Made by a program: the position numbers and the translations under genes. Positions 46,040-57,960 of a DNA stretch of 64,000 nt are shown one piece after another; position 1 is the stretch's first letter; each line of letters starts with the position of its first letter. Below the pieces are notes generated by a model. That model ran no database searches, had not been told where the DNA came from, and worked only from the letters and a program-made list of their open reading frames with translations. Origin of the DNA: Hyparrhenia diplandra. Lineage: Eukaryota; Streptophyta; Magnoliopsida; Poales; Poaceae. The stretch spans positions 310,001 through 374,000 of the forward strand of contig JADLZK010006520.1 in assembly GCA_015847255.1 (NCBI GenBank), given 5' to 3'.

Positions 46040-48169
46040 GGAGCAGGCCGGTCTACATATATGTGTGTGTGTGTGTGTCCTGTGCGTGTGTACATCTATC
46101 TAGCATAGCTCTAGCTAGATGATCTAGATCGATCAAACAGCTTTTGCTAGCTTTTGGTTGTGTGCATGCATGGATTGGTTGATGTTCGATTGATCCTCTG
46201 AGTAGCATGCAGTGATGAACACTGGTGAGATGTTTTAATTCGTTGTAATCTTGTGTTATATTTTAATTGTGTGGTATGGTGTTTGTGATTTAATAAATGT
46301 GTTGTATTTCTCTAAATCATGTGTTGCGTGGATGTTTGATTGCAGCTGAAATGATGAGTGAACAGAGCGACAATGGTGTATTAATGTGTTAAATTTATTT
46401 GCGATTCTCGCCGGCGGCGCCACGCAGCCATGGTCGCCGCGAGCACCTCGGCGTGGCGTAGCTAGCCGCCGCCGGGCTGAACTCACACCGGCCACACCCT
46501 TCTCTACCTTGGAACCTCGAGGCTCGCCGGCTTGGAGGTTATGCCTCGTGCCGCTGACGCCGCCGAACACGCCGCCCGGCCGCTGTCGCCACCCCCGAAC
46601 ACCGCCATGTCCGCCGCCGCGTTCGATCGTTCTCCGCGACGGCAACCCCTCTCTCGACCCGCCCCCGCCTCGACCGTGTGTTCAAAGGAATTTACGCCGT
46701 TGCGTTCTGGTGCTTTCCATAACATCTATTTGACCTCGGCTTGTCGCCATTGGCCGGAGCGCCGATCCCCACTCCGCCGCACTCCGCCACCGTCGGTGTC
46801 GAGCTCGGTAGGAGCCTAAACCCGCTCATCCAATAGCGCATACTAGTAACGCTTAGGTTATGGGGATCACGGTGGTGGTCCTCCCGTCGCAAGAGAGACC
46901 TCATCTCTCGCTAACATCCGCAAGACGCCGGTGTGCCGCCACGTCGGAGACCTTCGTGGCTCAAGAACCCTAATTTTTCTTTTTAACTGCGGGTCAAAAC
47001 TTGTAACTAGTCTTTCTCCATCATAGTAACTCCAAAAATGATGGTTTTTCTTTCTAAATTTTTGTCAAATCATGCTCTATCAGCGAATGTATTCTTACTT
47101 CTATTACTCTTGTCATGTTTCATCGATAACATTTCAATTTTAAATTTCAAAAATTACAACTCCAAACATCAATTTTGGACCACCTAGTGATTTTAACAGA
47201 AGAAATCTTTACGCACGACCGTTGGGATAGTACGCCTGAAAAAAAGCCGTCTGCTCATTCCATTGCAACCGCTTTCCGGCGTCATTTCTTGATCCGACGA
47301 CGCCACGGTAACATTGTTCTGTTCAGAGTTACACATGTCTCCGGCGTTTATGAAACTACGAGAGAGATTTCTAAGATTTGTGAACAATGTCACTAGCACT
47401 TTGTTGGATGGGGAAAAAACTAAAATAAGAATTGTAGATCTTGCTAAGTTCTAAAAACTCTCTAGTTTGGAACTTTTTGATTTGACATTATCTTGTAATG
47501 GAAAACTAGGTCTCAAATTCAAAAAAAAATGAAATTTAAATGTTTTAAAGTGACGCCGGATAGACAAACCACCAACATACCGATTGTAGTTCTCAATTAT
47601 GAAACTTCGTAGTTTACAACCTTTTGATTTGAGTTGAGATCATCTTGTCATGGAAAACATGTACACTCTCTCCTCCCACAAATAAAAGTCCCGTTTTTGA
47701 CTTTTACAATCCCCTGTTTGACCATTCGCCTTATTTAATTTTTTTGTGCAAATAACAAAATAATTAAATGATTATAAAAGTATCTCTAACGATAAAATAA
47801 ATCAAAACAAAATATCTGAATTTTTAAAACATTTTGAATAAGACGAATGGTCAAACAAGGATTCTAGAAGTCAAACACGGACTTTTATTTGTGGGACTGA
47901 GGGTGTAGCGCTTTGAAAACATTTTGTACTCCGTATCTACTGCACGAGCATTGGGATAGTGCACCAGCCCGCGAGCCGGCCCGCTCTTTACTAGTACTAG
48001 TTTACTAGTACAAGACGCCCCTCGCACCATCCGCTACAAGACCCGCATTATTGCTGCCACCAATCGAGCGCCACCGCATTGCTCGGCCTCACCGCCTCCG
48101 GTGATGCCGACCATAGCTAGAGGGCGCCAGAGCTTCCACCAAAAAGCCACGCCGCGCCGCCGCCGCGCC
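46040..48169. other. Spacer between relics D and E
   Basis: Holds a (TG)8 run at 46062-46078, the module shared with 40197-40475 (46230-46480), a GC-rich block with frames on both strands (46400-46800) but no domain, and the shared F-box flank blocks at 46855-47210 and 47270-47665. Relic E is preceded by the CTTCCACCAAAAAGCC leader. Confidence 0.55.
47664..47905. mobile_element. Stowaway-like MITE, 242 bp, complete
   Basis: Ends CACTCTCTCCTCCCACAAAT and ATTTGTGGGACTGAGGGTG form inverted repeats continuing into AAAAGTCC/GGACTTTT; TA lies on both sides (47662-47663 and 47906-47907). The right part matches the fragment at 40640-40740. Confidence 0.8.
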
Positions 48170-48885
48170 ATGGAAAACCTTCCGCGTGACATGCTTGCAG
48201 ATATTGCGATTCGAGTCGCCAAGGAAGCCGCAGATCCCATGGAGGCCCTCGCCAACCGCGGGCCACATGTTCGGCGACCTCGTGGGACGGAGCATCCCAC
48301 TAGACCGGTGCCTTGACCGGGCGGTCGGCGATCAGGCAGGTCGACTACTACTCGCCAAGTATCGCGAGTCTTTGCACCAACGCCTCCCGCCGTCGCAACC
48401 CGAAGGCGCACTTCATAGCCGGCATGAAAGCCGCTTCGTCTAAGGCCGCCGCACCAAAGAACCCGTCACTCCCGATGCCGCAGCGCGCCGCCGCGTTAGG
48501 GGCATGAAGCCGCCGACTATGTTCTTGCTCTTGTGCTCTGGCTGTGGCTAACACCGTGCCGCTGGACGACGACTATGCCCGGCGGGTGTTGCGGATATCG
48601 AAGGCGACAACCCGGCGACGGCCGGGACTTGAAGACCATCATGTAGTCGGCCCCGCCGACATGCATGGAGTTTTAGGTTGGGCGACTTGGCGGAGCATAT
48701 ACCGTAAGAGTGGCGCACATTCCGTCCTATAGCCCAAATGGTGCCTCGCCATGACGGGCATCGCGCAGCCAGCCAAAACGGTGCCGCCGCCGCCCTCGCG
48801 TCCTCGGGTGGTGTGGTGTGCTCCGTGTTCCGCAGCCTGAGGAGTGTAGGATCCGCGACGAGTGTATGAGGTTCTTCTGGGTCCG
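48170..48885 (+). pseudogene. F-box / MYND-like protein relic E
   Basis: ATG 48170 opens MENLPRDMLADIAIRVAKEA then DPMEALAN, after which a missing stretch shifts the frame (stop by 48316). Later frames show VLWLWLTP-type and LDDDYARRVLR landmarks near 48560, and the tail reads EECRIRDECMRFF (near 48838-48875), with all MYND-like Cys positions of the last half. Partner of relic C by sequence and leader. Same expected role as the other relics; broken. Confidence 0.65.
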
Positions 48886-50559
48886 TCAATCTTTTGTAGG
48901 TAGATATCACCGGCGCAGAGCACGGATATCATTCACGTTGTCTCCGTGTTTGTGATCTTCACACAATCAAACTTTCTATTTGTAGTGCTAGGGGCATCGA
49001 TCTATTGCTACCTCCTCTTTGTCCGGATGGTGTTGTCGATCAAACAAACTCAATTGATAGCTTTTGGTGCGCGCCGCGGTTTATGTTGAAAAGATCCTCG
49101 AGTAGGAGTATGCATGAAAACCGAGATATTTTATTATTCATAATCATGCAACGTGTTATATTTTTCCAAATTTGTGTTGTTTGGATGTCCTTCTCCTCTC
49201 TTCCTCCTCCCCCTCCCCTCGTGAGTTGTTCTTCCTATAGAAAAGCTCGTGATATGTGATTCTCTGTGGGGAAGAGGGGGTGTCGCCAAGGGCGCTAGGG
49301 TTGGGCGGAGCTCGCTAGGGCCGGTGGGGTGGTGGCCGGTGGCGGGGAGCGCGGAAACGAGAGGGCCGCCGGGGGTGGTGGCCGGTGGCGGGGGAGCGCG
49401 GTGTTTGATCGCTTCGTCTTATTCAAATTTTTTATGTAAATTATAAAACAAACAAAACGTCATTACAATATCTTTAGTGATGTAATAAGTCAGAACAAAA
49501 GTGGTAATATTTATTAAAAAAAGTTGAATAAGACGAAAGGTTAAACATAGTTTATATGAGTCAAAGAATTACAAGTATTGTGGAACGGAGGGAGTACATC
49601 CTAGTCATCAAGATTCCCTTCTTTATCTCTACTCTGGACCAACTACAATCAGTGGGGCCTACTTATAATTTTATCTAAATATATATTCATCGAGATCTAG
49701 TTTTGAAGGATTAATTGAAACGTATTCAATGGTGTAATCTAGTTTTTAAGGTACAGTAGTTTACATAGTGGGCCCCGCCCGGGCGCATGCACTATCTCCG
49801 CACTCTCTCGGTGCCTCTCGCCGCTTCATCCGACGGGCCCCGTGGCGCACACACGGGAAGGCCCGGATTCCCCGCGAACTTGAGCCGGGTTCTCGTTGGG
49901 TGGCGAGGTTCCCGCATTCATCGCCAAAGAAATTTTCCACATACCGTGCAAGATTTTTTTCAGCGCCTCGAAATATAAGCCGAGCCAGTTTACTGGATTT
50001 AATAGTATTCTCGTGAGAGAGAATAAGCTGAAATAAGCCGAAAAAAAGGAGCCCAGAGGGAGTAGTAGGCGCCCTGCGTGTTGTCGTTTTCCCGGCCGGT
50101 GCCGCCGTTCGAAACCACCGTGTGCGTGATGGCACCGCGAATCGGGAGCACGGCCCGCACCAAGGATTGGACAGTAACGACAATGGCGTGACGTGGACAC
50201 TATCCTATAGCGAGCCATATGCAAAGGATTCGCATGCAAGGCCGACATGGGCCCTATCCTACAGCGAGGTGTGTAGGATTACGCAAAGGATTCGTGATGC
50301 AAGGATTCGCATGTAAGGCCCTATACACACGCGCTCAGAAGTTAAGGAGCCGTGTGGTGGAAAAAGGCTCGTGCTCTACAAGAATACAGGTGCCGCCAAC
50401 GACGAGGTATTTTGATGATGATTTTTATATTCCCGAACCGTTTGACCAAAACATCCTTACTTTTATTGGGACTCGCGCGGCCGGCCGGGCGGTTCATTAT
50501 TGCTTCGGGGGTTGCGTGTGGCGTAAGCGCGGCTTCCCCATGCCGCGGTGCGGAAGGGC
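48886..50559. other. Spacer with G-rich block and MITE fragment
   Basis: A G-rich segment with GGTGGTGGCCGGTGGCGGGG twice lies at 49315-49400; a MITE right part (GAATAAGACGAAAGGTTAAAC ... GGAACGGAGGGAGTA) at 49405-49596; and F-box-flank-like phrases (GCAAAGGATTCGCATGCAAG, GGTGTGTAGGATTACGCAAAG) at 50215-50320. No gene recognised. Confidence 0.5.
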
Positions 50560-51210
50560 AAGAGGCCGGCTACCCAGAGGGCAAGGAGGGTAGAGCGAGG
50601 AAGATGAAGGGCAAGAGGCCGGCAACACCGCTAGACGCGATGGCGGCATGCCGCGGACGACGTGGTTTTCCGCATACCGCCGGAGGAACCGCGGGGCAGC
50701 AGATCCTCCGCCGCTGCATCATGCAGTGGACAAGAAACTTCCAGAATGAACGCACTGCATCTTCGACTCGCCTCGCCGCAAGTTCCGGCAAGACACCAAC
50801 ACCGAGGAGGCGATCCAACTCGTGTCGCCTCCGTCGATTCGCCGCTGCGCCGCAATACACAAAGTTTCCCCGAGCTCCGGGCAGGGCGCTTCTTCGAGGC
50901 CAATCGCTCGAGGCCATATGCTACGAGGGATGGTGAGGATGACGGCGGCGCCGTGGGATCCCAAGGGGCCGGAGTCCTCGTGAAAGCCGCTTAATGCCGC
51001 GGACTTCGGGCGCGGCTTACTTTTTGGGCGATGTCGCCAGATCACCGGAACCCCGCGACCAAGAAGCGCCGGGCGCCGCTCCATGGAATCAGCGGTGGCC
51101 CAGCCCGACGGCCGGTGGGCGAACCATAACCGCGGGAAGCGCGCTATTGGGCGAGGAGGACCTCATCGAGGCGCGCGCGCCGCAACCCAACCTTGGTTGA
51201 TCCCGACGGT
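50560..51210 (+). pseudogene. Unidentified GC-rich gene fragment, copy G1
   Basis: Shares long stretches with 54298-54990 and the start of 59110-59310: GATCCTCCGCCG, ACACCAACACCGAGGAGGCGATCC, CGAGGCCATATGCTACGAGG, GATGGTGAGGATGACGGCG, GTGGGATCCCAAGGGGCCGGAG and CCAAGAAGCGCCGGGCGCCG. The shared reading probably includes RPYATRDGEDDG and WDPKGP, but no frame stays open and I cannot name the family. It is GC-rich like rice first exons. Three copies in one transposon indicate internal duplication or repeated capture. Confidence 0.5.
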
Positions 51211-52929
51211 ACGGAGCAGCGCCGTCGCCGATGTCGATCCCCACGCCTGTTCATGGCCGGAAGGATGCAAGCGCCGCGGCGCCACCGCTACCAGTGGCGG
51301 AGGAACCGTCATCCCGCATCGCAATACGGTGCCGATCGATCTTGAGTTCGTAATCCGGGTTGGGGCCGCTGGAATTGATGTCGCAGCGATGCACGCCTTC
51401 GCCAGATGTGTCTACGTCCCAAAAACTAGCTATATTTTTTAGTTTTTATTTGTGTCCGAGATGAGTTAGAATATCACTACTCCCTCCGTCTCATGGAGTT
51501 TGTCATTTTTAACTTTTGAACTTCATGTTTGATCATCCGTCTCATGGAGTTTGTCCCTTTTTGCCATTCTCTGTTTTTTTTTTTTACTTTAATCTATACT
51601 ACAAACTATCATCAATTGGGGCCAACTATAATTTTATCGAAATATATCCATATGAGGTCTTGTTTTGTAGGATTTATTAAAAGGAATTCAATGGTGTAAT
51701 CAGAATTTAATTTGATTTTTTTGGTTTGTGAGTTATAACATTTTTTAGTTAGTTCAAACAAAGTAGGGCCTCGCCTTTGGATATCATGGTAAGGCTACTG
51801 AGTGTATGGGGATTAAGTATATGATCATACTAGACTATCTAGTGTAGGTGGATACGTAGAATATGTGGATATACTTTGTTTATATACAGCCAGTAGTGAT
51901 ATATTTGTATATATGAAAAAATAGGGGTTCCTTCAAAACTTTTTCACGTAGTAAAATCTAGACTAGCGTTAATATGAGTATCTAAACATTTTTGGACAAG
52001 GTTTGGGTCAAACATCGGAATATAAATCATCAATAACTTTTTAAGTTGTTGAGTTTGTAAATGTAAAATTATATGAGTAGATTTGTCTTAAAAAAATACT
52101 TTGATAAAAGTATACATATATCACATCTCCATAAATATTTTTATAATAATAAGCGGTCAAAGTTATGTTTTGGAGACCGTGTCGCTGTCCTAAACGACTT
52201 CTAATACCATCCCTGAGGGAGTATGAGTTATGATAAGAAATCAAACCGCATCAACATTGAAGCATACTAGTATAGGCAAACATAATATTTACAATATTCC
52301 ATACCCACCACCAACCCAAAAAGTACTACGTTTCCTATCACATCGAATTTCTTAACGCATGTATGGAGTATTAAATGTAGATAAATAAAAAACTAATTAC
52401 GTAGTTTGGCGTAAAAAGTATGAGATGAATCTTTTTGAGCCTAATTAGTCTATGGTGGGACAATAATTACCAAATACAAACAAAAAGTGCTAAAGACCGA
52501 ACCCAAAATATTTCACCAACTAAACACCCCATAATACATTCTCCTCCTTGATGCTTCTTTCCGAGGGCGGGAAGAGTTGTCCTCGTTGGACTCCACAACC
52601 GGGCGCTACCATTATTGTCCGCCGTGTTAGATCTTGAAGGAGTGGAGACAGCTTTTGTGCCCTTTCGCCGGTAACCAACACTCCAAGTGCAAAGTGAAAT
52701 ATAAAATAGGTGCCCCCGGGTCCATCATGTCCGTGTCTAACCCCGTCCGCGACCGTCTTCACTACTAGTTCACTCCTCTCCACTCGCTTTCCACTCCTCG
52801 TTATTATCCCCACAACGCGCACCGCCCTGCCCCTCCTCCGCCCCCGCCCCCGTTGATATCTCTTATAGCATAAAATATAGATGTTTTTAAAACTAAAATA
52901 AGGGCTTAAAATGAATATCAACATAGTTT
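51211..52929. other. MITE-rich spacer
   Basis: Contains a Stowaway-like left end at 51479 (CTACTCCCTCCGTCTCATGG, with a second partial CCGTCTCATGGAGTTTGTC at 51537), a MITE-like repeat 51790-51995 found inverted at 41690-41935, and a repeat 52027-52223 ending CCCTGAGGGAGTA related to 35165-35345. No gene recognised. Confidence 0.55.
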
Positions 52930-54287
52930 AGGGGCTTGACTAACATAATTCCACGAAGTTTTGGTGATTTATATATTTTCAGGGATTAAACAGAAAACCT
53001 AGAGTTTGCAAGGCATATGAAGCATAAACATGTTCTAAACATATTCCAAGATGGAACCATTGTAAAGAGCTCATCGAGACGATCGAAACGGATATATTGT
53101 TTGCTATATTCGTGAGTCCGTAATCAAAGATATCACCCGCAGAAGGTGGTTCACTAAAACGGCCATAACTTTCTCATCCGGACTCCGTTTCCAAAGCAAA
53201 CTACCCCTCTTTGGAAAGCTATCGAAGAGATCTACGCAACCGTGGTGGTTTGGGCTCAAATCCCAAGGTGGGCCGGCGGTCGCCCTGGCCCATGGCGGCG
53301 GCCGCCGCTATGGGGCCCACTCGGGGCCTCGCTTCGAGGTCGGTTGCCACCGCCATTGAGGAGCACTCTAGGCCGTCTTTCAAGGTCGGTTTGATCCAAG
53401 GGCTGTCGTGCATCGCCTAGGGCTATATAAGGAGACCCCCTGGGTGAAACCCTAATTCATTATCATTCATTATCAATAGGCTGAGGCCCTGAGTCTCCTC
53501 CTAGGTCTAGAACTAGAACTAGAACTAGAACTAGAACTAGAACTAGAACTAGAACTAGATGAGCTAGAATTCAAGAGGGATTAGATCTCATTAGATCTAG
53601 TCTTTAGAATAAGAGAGATAGAGAGAGGGAAGGAACCCGAGGAGGTGCCGGTTTGTCGGTGCTACCTCTACAACTTGTACCTCGGTGGAAGTTAACCTAC
53701 ACTTGGAGTTACTCGGTAATCTACTTCTTCTTTTAGTAAGCATCATTGTTTATATTGTTCTTCCGACTGCGGGTCTCTTTTTGAGTACTTTAATCTAAGG
53801 CATTAGGTTAAGGTAATATTCGTAGTGCAAACGTGGTGTTTGGGCTCGGGTATCTCGTTAGATTCATCCTATATTCCGGATTGGTGGTAGATCACGATTT
53901 GTGATAGCCCGCTAGTTGGATGACCAAGACCAACTAGTTGGGTGTCGTTGATCCTTTGTATTCCCCATCCCGTCCTGTAGGGACTCGTGGGATTTATCTC
54001 TAGATGAATCATCTTTTGTTGGTGTTTCTCCCTATGCGATGTCCCCGTGATAGAACAAGTAGAAGGCAGGTTTACTACGAGTAAGGATTAGATATCTTAG
54101 TAATCATCTCTATACTTTTAACCTTCTTAGGTCTTGTGCTACTACGGGTTAAGATTAGATCTTAGTCTCCCTCACACGTTTTCCTATGGATACGATATTT
54201 AAAACCCTCCGGTGAAGGCTACAACGGTATCCGCGGCGCTGCGGATTATTCATCTTCAATATTTCGTGGGCATAACAAATACCAACA
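52930..54287 (+). mobile_element. Solo-LTR-like sequence
   Basis: A TATA box (TATATAAG, 53424-53431) lies about 900 bases from the right end and is preceded by GC-rich U3-like sequence (GGCCCATGGCGGCGGCC) and followed by a leader typical of grass gypsy LTRs (AAACCCTAATTCATTATC). The right end is probably CCAACA at 54282-54287. I could not fix the left end or a target duplication, and no internal retrotransposon domains lie beside it, so a solo or truncated LTR is the best reading. Confidence 0.5.
53507..53559. repeat. Hexanucleotide microsatellite (CTAGAA)n
   Basis: Nearly nine uninterrupted copies of CTAGAA lie just downstream of the LTR-like TATA box, in the transcribed leader if that promoter is used. 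Confidence 0.95.
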
Positions 54288-54297
54288 CCCCCCAAGG

Positions 54298-54990
54298 CGA
54301 TGAAGGAGAAGAAGCGGGCGATGGCGGCGCATGCCGTGATGACGTGCTTGCCGCTTTGTAGCCGCGGAGGACCCCGCCGAAGGTGAGATCCTCCGCCGTT
54401 GCCTCCAGCCAGGAAGGAACAAGTTGCCGATGCAATGTACACAGCTTCTTCGTCGTCGCGGCAAGTTCCTGAGTACACCCACACCAAGGAGGCGATCCGG
54501 CTCGTGGTCGCCTCCGCCACTTCTCGCTCACCGCGCCCCCCTCGCAAAACAAAGAGTTCCCGGGAGCCCGCGCCGGCCGCTTCCTCAAGGCCGAGCATCC
54601 GAGGCCATATGCTACGAGGGATGGTGAAGATGACGGCGCCCCGTGGGATCCCAAGGGGCCGGAGCGCCCACAGAGAGCCGGCCGATGTCGGGACCCGGCG
54701 CGGCTTACTTCTTGGCGATGCCGTAGGCCGGTCGAACCCCACACGACCAAGAAGCGCCGGGCGCCGGCTCCATGGAATCGCCGGGCGCCCGGCAACCCGA
54801 CGGCGTGTGGGCGAACCATCTCCCGCCGAAAGCCCGTAGATTTTGGCCCAGCGGACCTCAACGCGGTTGTGTGTGCCTCAACCCAACCTTGATTCGTGTC
54901 CCTACCGCTTCGACGGCAGAGCTCGCCGACGACAAACACGCCCGCGGTATGCCGGAAGAATGCATGACCCACGAGGGCGAGGGGAGCGAC
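54298..54990 (+). pseudogene. Unidentified GC-rich gene fragment, copy G2
   Basis: Second and clearest copy of the G family. It begins just after the LTR-like end with GAGAAGAAGCGGGCGATGG. Open frames on both strands (for example 54399-54839 plus and 54256-55092 minus) reflect GC-rich composition; none shows a domain. It carries the phrase GTGGGCGAACCAT also present in G1 (51115). Function not assigned. Confidence 0.5.
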
Positions 54991-57600
54991 GCCGTCCGGT
55001 ACCGCTCCGCTCGGTGCCTCCCGTTTTGAGTTCATACTCTTGCCGCTCAAATTGAGCATTTTAGCGGCATACGCCTTCATTAGGATGTGCAAGATGTCCC
55101 TAAACTAGCTTTATTTGGTTTTCGTTGTCATATTGTTGTGTAAACATCGGTTCTCGCTTTTAATTTGCAACATGTGTTTGTTTCCCGTGTTGAGCTGTAA
55201 TATAATTATTAGAAATTTAGATGAGAGCTCGCCGAGGGTTAGCGATGAGATGCTCGCCGGGCGACCTTGGCGGTAGGCGGAGTTGCGCTCCGGCGATGTC
55301 ATCTCGATGGGAACTATTAAAGTTTTGGTTGTGTGCATGCCATCTCCCCGACATTAATGATGTTGTTAGTCTTCGAAATGTTTCCCGCCTCCAAAAGCTC
55401 TATGTGAAGGTAACTAACATTTGGATCAAAAATTTATATGTACCTTACATTCCACATTTAGTTTCTAGCTTATATTGCTTGAAGAGATTTTTTAACACGC
55501 TCAAATGTAGGTGATATTTCTTGATATTTATGAATTGAATTTGTTTATGTGTAATCCGAATTATGTCCGAATGAAAGTTCATTTAGTCAAATTGTGCAAT
55601 CGTTGTCACTACGTTTTTGCGGTGTTCAGCTCCGACATTTTTTGTTTGTTTCATTTGCAAGTATCTTTGAAGGCCGGGTCAAACAGAGGGTGAAGCATCC
55701 GAAAAAATTTTTGGGCGAAATTTCGAAATATCGCGTCTACCGCTAGGGTAAGGTATATTGCTCCTACCGCCTAAAAATTTCGGAATTTTGAAACTGTGGG
55801 CGCTAAAATTTGGGCCCAAATATTGTAGAAGCCCGCCGGGGGTTGCCACCAAATAAAAGCCCCCAGCTTACCCAAGAAGCTCACTCATTCACTCCCCCAA
55901 CCGCCACCTTCTATCAAAAAAAGAGAGAGAACAGAGCAAAGCGCCGCCGCCGCTCTCCACGGACGATGACAGCAGCTCCCGCGGCCCCGCCCTTCGCTCC
56001 ACGCTGGGCGCACCGCGGCCAGCCCCGCTGACACGGCGCGCGGCGGCCCATCCCCGCCAAGCCGCGCCGCCAAGGCCCCCGTCCCCGCCGACGCGCCGCC
56101 CCGCGGCCGCCCCCGCCCGGCTCCCGCCCCCGCCGACGCCGCCCGGGCCCAAAGACCCGACCGCTGGCGCCGAGGTGGTGCCCTCCCCTGCCCGCCGCGC
56201 AGGCGCCGCCCCACCCATCGCCTCCAACCGCAGACGCCGTTGGCTGCCCAACGCCGGGCAACTGCTCCTTCCCGCACTCTGCCTAAGATCCAACCATCCT
56301 AAAGGTTTGCATCCTCAATCTCCGATGTGTGTAGAGTCGTATGGATCCTCAAATTCAGTTGTGTGTGTGTTATATTGATGCTACTGTGTAAGCATATTGA
56401 TTGAGTCGTAGGGATCCTCAAATTCAGATGTCTTGCATGCTATCGATCCTTTTAATGGCTAACATACATATGCATGCTACTGTGTAAGCATATTGGTTGA
56501 TGATGCAAAAAGCTGCTGCATATATACAAAGGTAACACTTCTAGCTTGCATACACGGTGATGACATCTCATTAGTTTGATTTAGGGAAAATTAAAAATGG
56601 TTGATTCTTGTCGGCTAATCATTTTAGCTATATGTGGATGTGTTCACTGGAGCTTTGTTTGCTAGCAAGAACCGGAGCTTTGGCTCCAAGGCGCCTGATT
56701 TGTTTTGCATCACATAGAAAGACTGTTTTTCGCTACATAATCCACATGTAACTTATTGCCTAGGCACTTCTCCTTGGGGTTTTTAATGGGTACTTTTATT
56801 GCTATATGAATGAATATGAATTTCAAACAATTAGTGGCCCTATGCTAATTCATTACAAAGAGAATAATTTGGTCCACGCTCCACTTGAAAACTTTGAGAG
56901 TGACACGAGATAATTTGGTGCCCTATGCTAATTCATGACTTTTTAATTTGTTACTAGTACAATGGTGGTGATGGCATATTGATTGTAAAGTGCATTATCC
57001 TTCCTTTTTTGAAGGGTTTTTTGAATGGCTCTAAAAGGTTTGCTATCTAGCTTGTACAACATTGCTCAATAATTTTGTCGTCTTAAAATCCTTTTTTCGA
57101 TGATTGATCCTAGGTACAAACCCAAAGACCCACGCGGGGAGATTATAAAAGGATGAGGAGTCCCAAGAAGCACAAGAGATATAGCGTTCTTTGAAGGCAC
57201 ATCTTCTTGCGTAAACGCCGAATCTAATCCCAAAGCGCATTTCATTTTCCACTAACTAAACCAATCCCGGATCTACAAACTTCCCACTCTAGCAAACCTC
57301 GCATCAGAGCCCCGAGAGTGAAACTAAATTATATTTCCACCCTTCCTTTACCTCTTCTCGTCGGTTCGTTTCCCATGTACGATTAATGGGCCGCCCAAGA
57401 ACTACCTCTTCTCGTTGGAGCCAAGTTTTTTTTTCGTTTGCAAAAATCCAAGGATGGCAAACTAGTTTAGCAAACTCTTGGATATCTTTGTCATTTTAAA
57501 TTGTACACATGAAGCTGCTAGGAAGTAATGGTTTAGCGACTCCCCGTCATAGTCGTATCTTATTGGCTACTCTATTTTTTTCAGAGAGAAAAACGGGGCG
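54991..57600. other. Unassigned region with GC-rich exon-like block
   Basis: The extreme GC-rich block 55960-56270 (Pro/Ala/Arg-rich in every frame) ends at a possible splice donor (CTAAAGGTTTGC at 56299), so it may be a captured first exon. AT-rich sequence with a repeated GGATCCTCAAATTCAG (56342 and 56411) follows. Frame 55221-55514 has no recognised domain. Confidence 0.35.
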
Positions 57601-57722
57601 AAAACCGGAGGAAAAACTCATCCTCGCCAATGGAGATGCCACCATTATCGATCTTTGAGTTGTTGCTTCATCTCTTCCAATATAATTGCAAACATAGACC
57701 TTTTTTTTTTTTACCTTCGTCT

Positions 57723-57960
57723 TCAGTTGTATACAATTCCCTCATGCACCATATCATAAATTCCATCATCATGGCCATCTTCTTCATCCACACTCATGCA
57801 AAGATCATCATTGATACTAGTGCGGTTCATCGCAAGGCCCTCATTTTCATATAGTATAACCTCCAATGGTTCCCCATGTTGTATCCACCTAGTGTAAGTG
57901 CTAGCCATTCCATTAATATACAAGTGTAAGTGATTACTTTGGTTGTGTGAACGCTAGTGT
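57723..57960 (-). pseudogene. CACTA transposase-associated domain remnant
   Basis: The minus frame from 57923 reads MYINGMASTYTRWIQHGEPL and then an acidic stretch (SVDEEDGHDDG..YDMVHEG). The pattern HLYxxGM..YTRWxxHGE is the end of the transposase-associated domain at the N-terminus of plant CACTA (TNP2-type) transposases, followed as usual by an acidic linker. Upstream Cys positions of the domain are degraded by stops. The frame ends at a stop at 57723-57725 and I find no TNP2 catalytic core in the element. It lies near the right end, as expected for the 5' part of a minus-strand transposase gene. Confidence 0.6.

Noticed and set aside
54256..55092. 278-codon minus-strand open frame
   Set aside because: It is antisense to the G2 fragment, whose conserved blocks are shared at DNA level with G1 and G3; no protein signature supports the minus reading.
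55885..56293. Overlapping minus-strand frames of 115-134 codons
   Set aside because: All lie in one GC-extreme block where nearly every frame is open; the products are Gly/Arg/Ala-rich without domains.
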